This document shows, in pieces, positions 31,752 through 40,319 of a DNA stretch of 64,000 nt. This stretch comes from Prado023 sp964418695 (GTDB lineage: Bacteria > Actinomycetota > Actinomycetes > S36-B12 > CAIYMF01), in the NCBI GenBank assembly GCA_964418695.1, contig CAYQMN010000006.1, positions 62,001-126,000 on the forward strand. The letters run 5' to 3'. Both the position numbers and the translations under genes were made by a program. The notes below the pieces were generated by a model that saw only the letters and a list, made by a program, of their open reading frames with translations, was not told the DNA's origin and ran no database searches. The first letter of the stretch is position 1; each line of letters opens with the position of its first letter.

Positions 31752-34700
31752 GTGCGTGCGCTGCGCCCGACGGCGCTGCCCAGCGACACGTCGGTCCGGT
31801 TCGTGCTCGTGCTGGCCGCGGTCACCACCGCGAGCCTGTACCTGTTCCAGGCGCTGTGGTTCGCCGGACGCAGCACGGGTTTCGTCGGCGTCGTCCGAGG
31901 CTGCCTGGGCGATCCCACCGCGGGGACTCCCGTCACGTTGGGCGGCTTCGACGCCGAGCTGGCCGCGACCGAGGCGTGCCGGGCAGGCATCTCCCGCGAG
32001 CAGGGCGTCGTCGCGCTGGCCGGAGCCACGCTCGTGCTGGTCGCGGCCTGGGGTCTGTACCGGGCGATGCCGGCGTGGCGCGAGCGGCGCCGGCACCTGG
32101 TGCAGCCCGATCCGCTGGATGCCGAGGCGCTGATCGACTCGGTCGACCGGCTGGCCGAGCAGGCCCGGGTGCGGCCCACGCCGGCCATCCGGCTGGACGT
32201 GGGTGACCAGGCCGTGAGCGGCGTCGCGTACGGCGCCGGGTCGCGGATGTGCCTGGGACTCAGCGGCGGGCTGGTCGTCTCGCAGGTCACGGAGCCCGAG
32301 ACCTACGAGGCAGTCGTGCGCCACGAGCTGGGCCACGTGGCCAACCGCGACGTGCGCTGGACCTACTACTCGGTGGCGACCGGGTGGGCCTTCCTGGGCC
32401 TGGCGCTGCTTCCGGTGGTGCTCACGTTCCTCGTGCGCGACCCGCAGTACGTGCTGCGCCTGGGCTGGCGGACCGCGGTGCTCGCGGCCCTCGTGGCCAC
32501 CACGCTGGCCGCCCTCCTGCGCACCCGCGAGCAGTACGCGGACGCCCGGGCCGCCGAATGGGGCTCCGCGGACGCGCTGGACCGAGTGCTGGCGCGGGCG
32601 GCGGTGGTCTCGCGTCCGGATGCGGGATCGGCGCACCAGCCGGTCGTCTCCGGCGAGGGAGCTGCCGGCGCAGACCGCGGCGCCGGGCCAGCCACGGGGA
32701 CCGGGTCGAGGTCAGGGCCGACGCCCGGACGTCCGATCCCCGCACCCTCTCGGCGCCGGCCCGCCTGGCGCCGGCCCTCGGCGCTGCGCCTGCACCCCGA
32801 TCCGCAGGCCCGTCGCGACCTGCTGGCGGACCCCGACGGGCTGTTCACCGCGTCGGGCTGGGTGGCGTTCGCGTCGGCTCTGGCGTGCGGCACCGCGGCC
32901 TCCAGCATCGGCGACATCGCCTACCTCCTCGTCTCGACAGCGTCGGTCGCCGTCTCGACGCTGGCCGTCGCGCCGCTGCTGGCGATCGCGCTGTGCGTGC
33001 CTGCCTGGCGGGTCGCCCTGCGCGGGGTCGTGCGCGGCGCGGAGCCCTCGATCGTCCTGCCGCTCGGGCTGGGCGCAGGTGTCGGGCTGGCGCTCGCCCC
33101 CCTGCTGACCATGGCCGCGGCGCTGGGCGGCATCGTGACCTCGGCGCAGGGCTGGCTGGGCTACACGATCTGGTCGGTCGCGATGGTGGCCCTCGGCCTG
33201 GCGGTCGCGTGGTGGGTCTGCGGGACCGCCCGGCTGGCCGTCACCGCCACCCTCGGGCCGGCGCGCGGGCCCGGCCGGGCGCTAATGGTCCACGTCGCGA
33301 TCACCAGCGTCCTGGTCGCCCTGTGGCTGGCGGGCGGCGCCCAGGCGCGCACGCTGGTCACCGGCATCGACGTGGCCGACCTCCGTGCGGTGGCGCCCTG
33401 GGACCTGCTGCCCGGGCTGGCGTTCGGCGTGCGTCTGCCCTACTTCCCGCTGGCCGTCGCCGGCCTGCTGCTCGCGCTGCCGCTCTGGGCCCTGGTGCGG
33501 ATCCGCGGACTCGACTCGGTGGCGGACTGGCCGTGGCGCGACGGCGGGCCCACTCGCCCCGGCGACCTGGCGCAGGTGCCTGACGCCCGCCGCACGCGTC
33601 CGACCGCTGTGTCGATCCTGGTGGTCGGTGCGGGCGCCGGGACTGTCGCCGGCCTGGTGAGCCTGGGCATGCTGCTCGCCGGTGAGTCGCTGCGCGAGGA
33701 GGTGCGGACGTCCGACGCCTTCGCCCTCGTGCTGGGATCGGCCATCGAATGGGCGATCCTCGTCGCGGGTGTGGTGGCCGGGGCGGTGGCGGTGGGGGTC
33801 CTGCCGCGGCTCTGGTGGCCGCTCGGGCTGGCCTCGTCGCTGGTGGCCATGGCGATCGCGGCCGCGGGCGGCTGGGTGCTCCTGACCGCCAATCGCTACG
33901 GATTCCTCCAGCACACCGACGGCCCGGCCGGACCGGTGGGTCTGGACGCGACGCTGCTGCTCCTGGTCCGCCCGGCCGCCCGCGCCGCCCTGCCCTGCGT
34001 GCTGGTGGTCGCGCTGGCCGGCGTGCTGCGCGGCTGGCGTTCGGCAGCGGTTGCGGCCAGGGCGAGCGGCCGGAGCGAGCACCCCTTCGCGGGGAGGGAC
34101 GCGCCGGCGGCGGGGACCAGTGGCTCGCCAAACGCCAGCTGGCCCGGCGAGCCACTGGCCCTGCCCGCTGCGGCGCTGGCCTCCACGCCGGCGCTGCGCC
34201 AGGAGCCGGCCGCCAGGACGGACCTCGCAGGCGCGACGGCTGCGACCCGGGGCCCAGCGGCTCGGGCGGCAATGTCTGCCTCCGACTCGGCCCCTGCCCC
34301 GCCTGGCTCTGCCCCTGGCTCGGCCCCGGCCGCCGTGGCGTCCGTCCCGGATGGCGACGAGCATCGCGGCGAACTCGTGGGAGTGCGCGGGAGCGGCGAG
34401 GAGACGGCCCCGGCCGCCCCAGCTCCGGCTCCACCGGCCTCGGCCTCGGTCCCCGCACCGTCACGGTCGCGGTGGTGGGTGCGCGGGGTCGTCGGCGGCC
34501 TCGTGGCGGCCCTGGCCTGCGCCGTGCTGATCGCCCCCCGGATCGCGGGCGTGCTCGCCCTGCAGCCCCGCCAGGTGCAGACGGCCGCGGCGACCGTCGA
34601 GGTCCCGGCGGCGTGGAGCGGCGCGGTCGATCCGGGCACTGGCCTGGTCGTCCTGGACTCCCTCGACGGGGAGGTCCGCATCCTGATCGCAGCCATCGCC

Positions 34701-34928
34701 GAGCCCGCGCCCCCGGCCATCGCGGCGACCGTCGTCGTGGGAGGGGTGGCGATGCCCCTCGTGGCCGAGCTCGACCAGGGCGTCGAGCACGTGTGGGTCT
34801 ACGAGGCCCCTACCCCTGCCGGACCCCACCGCGTCGCCGTGGTCGCCCGACCGCAGAGCGTGGCGACCCACGTCGACGAGATCCGGGACGCGCTGGCCGG
34901 GGTGGGCTGGACACCTGTCGGCGGATGA
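31752..34928 (+). CDS. Large M48-family membrane metalloprotease
   Basis: This 1058-residue protein has a zinc site HELGH at residues 191-195 (VVRHELGHVANRDV) and the likely third ligand Glu260 in REQYADAR, both typical of M48 (HtpX/Ste24) peptidases. Two helices precede the site. After a Gly/Pro-rich insert there are many further membrane helices (about 360-770), then a long Ala/Pro/Ser linker, one more helix near residue 915, and an outside domain of about 120 residues. Ordinary HtpX has about 290 residues, so this is a much extended form. The GTG at 31752 follows AGGAGGGGG. Confidence 0.75.
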   Translation: MRALRPTALPSDTSVRFVLVLAAVTTASLYLFQALWFAGRSTGFVGVVRGCLGDPTAGTPVTLGGFDAELAATEACRAGISREQGVVALAGATLVLVAAWGLYRAMPAWRERRRHLVQPDPLDAEALIDSVDRLAEQARVRPTPAIRLDVGDQAVSGVAYGAGSRMCLGLSGGLVVSQVTEPETYEAVVRHELGHVANRDVRWTYYSVATGWAFLGLALLPVVLTFLVRDPQYVLRLGWRTAVLAALVATTLAALLRTREQYADARAAEWGSADALDRVLARAAVVSRPDAGSAHQPVVSGEGAAGADRGAGPATGTGSRSGPTPGRPIPAPSRRRPAWRRPSALRLHPDPQARRDLLADPDGLFTASGWVAFASALACGTAASSIGDIAYLLVSTASVAVSTLAVAPLLAIALCVPAWRVALRGVVRGAEPSIVLPLGLGAGVGLALAPLLTMAAALGGIVTSAQGWLGYTIWSVAMVALGLAVAWWVCGTARLAVTATLGPARGPGRALMVHVAITSVLVALWLAGGAQARTLVTGIDVADLRAVAPWDLLPGLAFGVRLPYFPLAVAGLLLALPLWALVRIRGLDSVADWPWRDGGPTRPGDLAQVPDARRTRPTAVSILVVGAGAGTVAGLVSLGMLLAGESLREEVRTSDAFALVLGSAIEWAILVAGVVAGAVAVGVLPRLWWPLGLASSLVAMAIAAAGGWVLLTANRYGFLQHTDGPAGPVGLDATLLLLVRPAARAALPCVLVVALAGVLRGWRSAAVAARASGRSEHPFAGRDAPAAGTSGSPNASWPGEPLALPAAALASTPALRQEPAARTDLAGATAATRGPAARAAMSASDSAPAPPGSAPGSAPAAVASVPDGDEHRGELVGVRGSGEETAPAAPAPAPPASASVPAPSRSRWWVRGVVGGLVAALACAVLIAPRIAGVLALQPRQVQTAAATVEVPAAWSGAVDPGTGLVVLDSLDGEVRILIAAIAEPAPPAIAATVVVGGVAMPLVAELDQGVEHVWVYEAPTPAGPHRVAVVARPQSVATHVDEIRDALAGVGWTPVGG

Positions 34929-35250
34929 GGGTGCCGGTGACCGCGGACGAGGACCGCGCGTTGACCGTCCGCCAGCGCCCCGGACCTGGGGATCAGCGCC
35001 GGTGTCGTCCTCCCTCCGACGTCGGCCGCCAGGTGCCACCCCGGTCCCGGACGTCGTCGCCACCCCGGTCACCGCCGCCACCCCGGTCCCGGACGTCGCC
35101 GCCACCCCGGTCACCGCCGCCACCCCGGTCCCGGACGCCGCCGCCGCGGGTTCCCGGACACCCCGCCGCGGAGCACCGCGCGCTGCGTACAGTCGAGGTG
35201 CGGGGACGCGCGGGCGGGTCACCGCCGGGCCGCATGAGGGGAGACCGATC
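34929..35250. other. Gap with 42-base tandem repeat
   Basis: No gene is recognised. The centre is a direct repeat described in the next entry. The right end holds the ribosome-binding site of the small membrane protein. The repeat keeps several frames open, which creates false reading frames on both strands. Confidence 0.5.
35036..35150. repeat. 42-base tandem repeat
   Basis: Units beginning CCACCCCGGTCCCGGACG start at 35036, 35078 and 35120, exactly 42 bases apart, with a variant CCACCCCGGTCACCG halfway through each. There are about 2.5 copies. It is too regular and too close-packed for a CRISPR array. Confidence 0.75.
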
Positions 35251-35436
35251 ATGAGCAACAGCAGCAACGCCGGCGCCGCCGGTGGTGGCGCGATCTACGG
35301 ACTCGGGGTCTTCGGGGCGCTGGTCTACTACTGGCAGGCCGCCGACACGTTCTGGGAGTACCTGCTGTCCTTCGCGCAGGCGATCTTCTGGCCGGCCTTC
35401 ATGGTCTACCAGATCCTCGACCAGCTGAATGCCTGA
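35251..35436 (+). CDS. Small membrane protein
   Basis: This 61-residue protein has a Gly/Ala/Ser-rich N-terminus (SNSSNAGAAGGGAIYG) and two hydrophobic segments (LGVFGALVYYW; FAQAIFWPAFMVYQIL). Similar small proteins are widespread in actinobacteria, with no known function. GAGGGGAGA precedes the ATG at 35251. It is apparently transcribed alone. Confidence 0.7.
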   Translation: MSNSSNAGAAGGGAIYGLGVFGALVYYWQAADTFWEYLLSFAQAIFWPAFMVYQILDQLNA

Positions 35437-35484
35437 CCCGTTGGCCACGAGTGACCGCTGCCGGGTCCGCCGCGCCGATGCGGC

Positions 35485-36447
35485 CTACGGGACGTCCAGG
35501 ATCACGTTGCCGAGCTTCTGCTCGCTGAGGACGTACTCGTAGGCCGCCCGGATCTCGTCGAGCGGGAAGTGCCGGTCGATCATCGGCCGGAACCGCCCCT
35601 CGGCGAGCATCCCGGACATGACCTCGATGGTGTGGCCGGTGTCCCGAGGGATCGGGAACAGTGCCCGCGCACCCGGACGCACCAGCGTGGTCAGCGGCAG
35701 GTACACGTTCTGGCCGTGCGGCCCAAGCTCGCTGGACAGGTACTTCCCGGAGGGGGTCAGCACCCGACGCGCGGTCGCGTACGTCGACTTGCCGACCGCG
35801 TCGAGCACGAGGTCGAACCTCCCGGGGTACGTCGCCAGCGGCTGCTCGGTGAGGTCGACGACCTGGTGCGCGCCCAGCCCAGCGACGAGGTCCATGTGCG
35901 GGCCGTGGCAGAACGCGGTCACGTGGCCGCCGCGGGCGACCAGCAGCTGGATCGCCGCGGAGCCGATCGCCCCCGTCCCGCCGTACACGCAGACCTGCTG
36001 GCCAGGGGCGAACTTCGCGTTGCGCAGGAAGCCTAGCGCGTAGTGCGCGCCCTCGGCGCTCGCGACCGCCTGGGCGAACTCGATCCCATCCGGGATCCGC
36101 CCCACCGCGGCGTCCTGGCCGATGGCCAGGTACTGGGCCTGCGAGGCGAGCCCGGTGTCGTGGAAGCCCCACACACGATCGCCGACGGCAAACCGGGTGA
36201 CCTTCGCCCCGACGGCTTCGACCTCGCCGGCGAAGTCCGTGCCCGGGATCGCCAACCGAGGCCCTCGCACTCCGGTGAACAGCCGGATCACCGCCGGCTT
36301 GGCCCGCAGGACGCCGCAATCGGTTCGACTGACCGTGGTCGCCCGCACGCGGACGAGCAGCTCGCCGGGGCCCGGCTCGGGCCGGGCGACCTCACCCACG
36401 GTCAGCACGTCGGGTCCGCCGTACGCCGAGCGGGTGGCAGCGCGCAT
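35485..36447 (-). CDS. MDR-family NAD(P)H:quinone reductase-like oxidoreductase
   Basis: This 320-residue medium-chain dehydrogenase belongs to the quinone reductase-like branch. It has an N-terminal GroES-like domain (PGPGELLVRVRATTVSRTD; PGTDFAGEVEAVG), a Rossmann motif CVYGGTGAIGSAAIQL and the C-terminal EIRAAYEYVLSEQKLGNVIL. Zinc ligands of alcohol dehydrogenases are absent. It probably reduces quinones or enones with NADPH in the cytoplasm; the substrate is unknown. The stop of the next upstream gene lies 11 bases away, so the SHOCT protein and this gene may share a transcript. Confidence 0.82.
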   Translation of the reverse strand: MRAATRSAYGGPDVLTVGEVARPEPGPGELLVRVRATTVSRTDCGVLRAKPAVIRLFTGVRGPRLAIPGTDFAGEVEAVGAKVTRFAVGDRVWGFHDTGLASQAQYLAIGQDAAVGRIPDGIEFAQAVASAEGAHYALGFLRNAKFAPGQQVCVYGGTGAIGSAAIQLLVARGGHVTAFCHGPHMDLVAGLGAHQVVDLTEQPLATYPGRFDLVLDAVGKSTYATARRVLTPSGKYLSSELGPHGQNVYLPLTTLVRPGARALFPIPRDTGHTIEVMSGMLAEGRFRPMIDRHFPLDEIRAAYEYVLSEQKLGNVILDVP

Positions 36448-36457
36448 CTCCCCAGCC

Positions 36458-37330
36458 TCAGATCCGGCCGAGCAGCTCGGCCTTCTTGGCGTCGAACTCG
36501 GCGTCGGTGAGCAGCCCGGCGTCGCGTAGCTCGCCGAGCTTGCGGATCTGGCCGATGATGTCGTCCCCGCTGGGTGCAGCCGGGCCGCTCAGAGCGGGGG
36601 CGGGCGGCGCGGCGGGAGCGGCCGTCGGGGCGGCGCCCTGCGAGCCGCCGAGTATCTGCTCCATGACCAGGCCGCGCACCTTCTCGGCCTCGCCGGCGTC
36701 CACCGAGAGCACGATCGTGTTGCCCGTCGTGTAGATCGTGACGTCGTGGTACCAGGCGCCGCGCTTGACCTGCACCGAGGACACCGCCTTGAGGGGGATG
36801 ACCTCGACGTCCTCCGGGCCGCCGGTCAGCATGCCGGTCACGGACATCTTGCCGGTCGGCTTGGTCCGCTCGATGCGGTCGGGGTACAGGGTGACGATCG
36901 AGTTGCGCCCCGTCTCGTGGGACACCCCACGCCACAGTGCGCCCTCCGGCATCTCGCCGGCGGCGTCCAGCGTGGACTGGTCGCGCTCCTTGGCCTTCGC
37001 GCTAGCCTGCTGGGCGGCGTGCTGCGCGCTGGCTTGGGCCTGGGTCGCGGCTGCCTTCGCCTTGCCCGCCCAGTCCTCCTCATGCGCCTTCGTCTTCAGC
37101 GACTTGAACATCCCCCCGAGCTTCTCGGAGGCGTGTGCTGCCGCCGCGGTCGCGCTGGCCGAGGCGTTGCCCACGCCGGACTGGGGAGGCGGCCCCGGCA
37201 CGGTGTCGGGCAGCCAGAACTCCCACCCTGTGGGTGCGGCCGGCCAGGCCGGATCGGGCTTCCAGCCCTCGGCCGGGGTGAAGCCGGGGGGCACATCCCA
37301 GCCTGGCGGGGGATTGAACCTGTAGGACAC
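36458..37330 (-). CDS. DUF4429/PH-like and SHOCT domain protein
   Basis: This 290-residue protein starts with a Trp/Pro-rich segment (FNPPPGWDVPPGFTPAEGWK) like those of DUF2510-type actinobacterial proteins. It continues with an Ala-rich coiled-coil-like helix (KAKAAATQAQASAQHAAQQA), a PH-like beta domain (about residues 150-220) and a C-terminal SHOCT motif (IIGQIRKLGELRDAGLLTDA). SHOCT segments are short helical modules at protein ends and often mediate oligomerisation. The GTG at 37330 follows GAGGAGG. The function is unknown. Confidence 0.7.
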   Translation of the reverse strand: MSYRFNPPPGWDVPPGFTPAEGWKPDPAWPAAPTGWEFWLPDTVPGPPPQSGVGNASASATAAAAHASEKLGGMFKSLKTKAHEEDWAGKAKAAATQAQASAQHAAQQASAKAKERDQSTLDAAGEMPEGALWRGVSHETGRNSIVTLYPDRIERTKPTGKMSVTGMLTGGPEDVEVIPLKAVSSVQVKRGAWYHDVTIYTTGNTIVLSVDAGEAEKVRGLVMEQILGGSQGAAPTAAPAAPPAPALSGPAAPSGDDIIGQIRKLGELRDAGLLTDAEFDAKKAELLGRI

Positions 37331-37484
37331 GCATGCCTCCTCATGACCGGGCAGGACCAGCCTCAGCGGGTCGGACACCGACCTCGCCATGGCGCGGCCT
37401 GCTTGTCCACGGACCTGGCAGCGACGCTACTGCGCGCGGTCGCCCTGACGCCCCCGGAGGACGGTCGCGGGGGTTTCGTGGGGC

Positions 37485-38744
37485 CTACTCCACCAGCGCC
37501 AGTCCCGGGTTGGGTCGCAGGGTCGCCTTCACGCAGTCGGCGCCCGGCCCCGCCGACGCGGTGGCCAGGCCGCCGGCCCAGTCGTCGAGGTCGAACGTGT
37601 GCGTCACCAAGCCGTCGACGGGGAACGCCGGGTCGCCGAGCCACTCCACGACCTGCTCCATCGTGGGGCGCCCGTCGAGGGCCGGCTCGACGCCGAAGTT
37701 GTAGGTGCCCAGGATCGTGAGCCGCCGCGACCAGACCAGTGACCAGTCCATGCCCTGCTTGGCGGCGGCGCCGACGACGACCAGCGTCCCGTTGGGCCGC
37801 AGCAGATGCAGCGCGAGGTCGATGGTGTCCTCGTGGGCCACGCAGTCGAAGACCGCGTCCACCCCTTCGCCGAGCACCCCGACCTTGGTGAGGCGAGGGT
37901 GGAGCACCCGCCCGCCGTAGCGCGCCGCGATCGCGGCCACCGCGCCGGCACCGCTGGCCACCACCTCCGATGCGCCGACCTGCCGGGCCATCCGGTCGCC
38001 GAGCGGTGTGTTGGACAGGACCACGATCTCCAGGTCCGGGTGCAGGGCGCGCAATGCGGCGGTCAGCAGCAGGCCGATGGTGCCGGCGCCGACCACGACC
38101 GCCCGGTCGCCCTGGCGCGGCCAGCGCAGGGCAGCGTGCAGCGCGATGGAGGCCGGCTCCCCGAGGACCGCTCGCCGCGACGGGATCGACCCGACCGGAT
38201 GCGCGAGCGACTCGTGGGTCACCAGCGCCTCGCCCCACCCGCCGCCGAGCGCGGCGTCGAAGCCGAGCTGGGGCGCGGCGCACCCGGTGACGCCGGCCTG
38301 GTCGAACCGCTCGCAGACCCCAGGGAAGCCTGCGGCACACGAGCGGCACGGCGGCTCGAACCCGCGTTGAGCGCACGAGAAGGTGGGGTTGACGGTGACC
38401 CGGTCGCCCTCCCGGACCGAGGTCACTCCCGGGCCGACCTCGTCGACGACCCCGACCACCTCATGCCCAGGGATCTGCTTGGTGGCGCGGAAGAACGCGG
38501 TCATCACGAACGACGCGTGGCCGTGTGCGACGCCCACGTCGCTGCCGCAGATGCCGCTGAGCTCGGGGCGCACCCGCACCCAGCCGGGCGCGTCGGGGAG
38601 CTGGGGCTCGGTCAGGTCGTCGGCCAGCCGGAGCACCCCGCCGGGACCCCAGCCGGCAGCGCTGCCCCAGCCCCGCGGCAGCACCTGAGCCGCCCGGGTC
38701 AACAGGAACCGAGGGGTGGACAGGTCGGCCAGGACCCCCCTCAT
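37485..38744 (-). CDS. Zinc-dependent alcohol dehydrogenase family protein
   Basis: This 419-residue MDR enzyme has catalytic-zinc residues in SGICGSDVG and GHEVVG, and a structural-zinc four-cysteine loop (CAQRGFEPPCRSCAAGFPGVC). The coenzyme motif is VVVGAGTIGLLL. It should oxidise an alcohol or sugar with NAD(P). Its ATG overlaps the stop of the preceding FMO gene (ATGA at 38741-38744), so the two are translationally coupled and probably act on related compounds. An internal region around ARYGGRVLHPRLTKVG is unusual, but the overall length is normal. Confidence 0.83.
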   Translation of the reverse strand: MRGVLADLSTPRFLLTRAAQVLPRGWGSAAGWGPGGVLRLADDLTEPQLPDAPGWVRVRPELSGICGSDVGVAHGHASFVMTAFFRATKQIPGHEVVGVVDEVGPGVTSVREGDRVTVNPTFSCAQRGFEPPCRSCAAGFPGVCERFDQAGVTGCAAPQLGFDAALGGGWGEALVTHESLAHPVGSIPSRRAVLGEPASIALHAALRWPRQGDRAVVVGAGTIGLLLTAALRALHPDLEIVVLSNTPLGDRMARQVGASEVVASGAGAVAAIAARYGGRVLHPRLTKVGVLGEGVDAVFDCVAHEDTIDLALHLLRPNGTLVVVGAAAKQGMDWSLVWSRRLTILGTYNFGVEPALDGRPTMEQVVEWLGDPAFPVDGLVTHTFDLDDWAGGLATASAGPGADCVKATLRPNPGLALVE

Positions 38745-40213
38745 CTCGCCCCTCCGCCCTTGGCCCCAGCACCCGGCACGAGCCGACCCGCCGAGCTCAG
38801 CGCGCGAGCCGCCTCCCGGCCGGTCCACGAGGCACCCGCGGAGGCGCCCTGCGCCGCGCCGCGCACGACCCCACTCATCGTCCCGACAGCTCTCGACTGC
38901 GGGGGGCGCCCGTGTCTGCGCGCCGCTCGCATCGCGTGGATGTAGCGCCAGTAGTCGACCTGCATCGTGTGCCGCTGGGAGGCGACGTAGCGCTTGGCCA
39001 GCTGCGCCCGGTCCGCCTCGATCCACTCGGCCATCTCCGCCTCGGTGGGCAGCGCCGCCGCCCCGGTGATGAGGTCGGCGATCCACTCGGCCTGGTACTC
39101 GCACAGGGGGATGCCCGAGCCGACCGACTGGATGAATCCGACCAGGAACAGTCCGGGCCGGTGCGGCGGCACGACGCGCTGGTAGGCGGTCAGCTGGTTT
39201 TCCGGGGCGGCGAGGATCTCGGGATCCAGGAATGGGAACTGAACCCGGTACCCGGTCGCCAGGACCAGAAGGTCCGCGGGCACGGCCGACCCGTCGACGA
39301 ACCTGACCGAATGGCCGTCGAGCCGGTCGATGCCCGGCTTCATCACGATGTCGCCGTGCCCGACCCGGTCGTACAGCTCGGCGGAGACCGTCGGGTGGGC
39401 GCCGAGCAGCCGGTGGTCGGGCTTGGGCAGCCCGCGGTCCTGTGGGCGGCCGACCGTGATCCGCACGACGGCCTGGTAGGCGAAGCGCTCGAATGCGAAC
39501 GGCAGGCGGGCGAGCGTCTCGAAGCTGAGGGTGTCGATCGGCCGGCCCATCGCGTACTTGGGCAGCACGTGCACGCCGTGCCGGGTGACCAGTGTGACCG
39601 AGCGGGCGACCCGGCAGGCGTCGCAGGCGATGTCCATCCCCGAGTTGCCGACGCCCACCACGACGACGTCGCGGCCGGCGAACGGCGACGGGTCGACGTA
39701 CGCGTGCGAGTGCATCACCTCGCCGTCGAACTTGCCCGGGAAGGTCGGCATCGAAGGCACGCCGTGGTGCCCGATCGCGATCACGACGTGCTGGTATGTG
39801 CGCCGCCCGGTGGTGCTGGTCGTCACCGCCCACCCGTGCGCACCAGGGTCGCCCGGGCCGGGCAGTGGCTCGACGGCCGTGACCTCGGTCTGGAAGGTGA
39901 TCCGATCGAGCAGGCCGAACGCCTCGGCGAACGACTGCAGGTACTGCGCGACCAGCGTGTGCGAGGGGTAGTCCGGCCAGTCGGCCGGCATCGGGAACGA
40001 GGGGTACTCCGAGCGGGTCCGGGAGCTGTTCAGGTGCAGCGAGCGATATGCCGGCGTGCCGCCGTTGTCGTTGTCGATGCGCCACAGCCCACCGACCATG
40101 GAGCCCCGCTCGAACCAGTCGAACGAGATCCCGCGGTCCGCCAGGGCGCGACCGGCCGCCAGGCCAGCCACGCCGGCACCGATGATGCAGGCCTGGGCGT
40201 CGAGTTCGGTCAT
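38741..40213 (-). CDS. Flavin-containing monooxygenase
   Basis: This 490-residue protein has the FAD motif IIGAGVAGLAAGRAL, the NADPH motif VVVGVGNSGMDIA and the FMO fingerprint FPGKFDGEVMHSHAY between them. It would use NADPH and oxygen to hydroxylate soft nucleophiles or do a Baeyer-Villiger oxidation. The C-terminal 40 residues are Gly/Ala/Ser-rich. The ATG at 40213 is preceded by TAGGGT and seven bases, so the FMO-dehydrogenase transcript is likely leaderless. Confidence 0.85.
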   Translation of the reverse strand: MTELDAQACIIGAGVAGLAAGRALADRGISFDWFERGSMVGGLWRIDNDNGGTPAYRSLHLNSSRTRSEYPSFPMPADWPDYPSHTLVAQYLQSFAEAFGLLDRITFQTEVTAVEPLPGPGDPGAHGWAVTTSTTGRRTYQHVVIAIGHHGVPSMPTFPGKFDGEVMHSHAYVDPSPFAGRDVVVVGVGNSGMDIACDACRVARSVTLVTRHGVHVLPKYAMGRPIDTLSFETLARLPFAFERFAYQAVVRITVGRPQDRGLPKPDHRLLGAHPTVSAELYDRVGHGDIVMKPGIDRLDGHSVRFVDGSAVPADLLVLATGYRVQFPFLDPEILAAPENQLTAYQRVVPPHRPGLFLVGFIQSVGSGIPLCEYQAEWIADLITGAAALPTEAEMAEWIEADRAQLAKRYVASQRHTMQVDYWRYIHAMRAARRHGRPPQSRAVGTMSGVVRGAAQGASAGASWTGREAARALSSAGRLVPGAGAKGGGAR

Positions 40214-40220
40214 GGCGGTG

Positions 40221-40226
40221 ACCCTA
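40221..40226 (-). promoter_or_regulatory. Leaderless -10 box for the FMO gene
   Basis: TAGGGT on the minus strand, seven bases from the ATG at 40213. Same box and spacing as at 13712 and 63740. Confidence 0.55.
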
Positions 40227-40319
40227 GGGCGTCCCTCCGACAGCAGGAGCGGAGGCGCGGTCGAGGCTCGACCGAGGCTGTGGATCGACGACGCAGTGGC
40301 CGATCCCCGCAGTCGGGCG

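Noticed and set aside
35036..35150. The 42-base repeats as a possible CRISPR array
   Set aside because: Copies abut without spacers.
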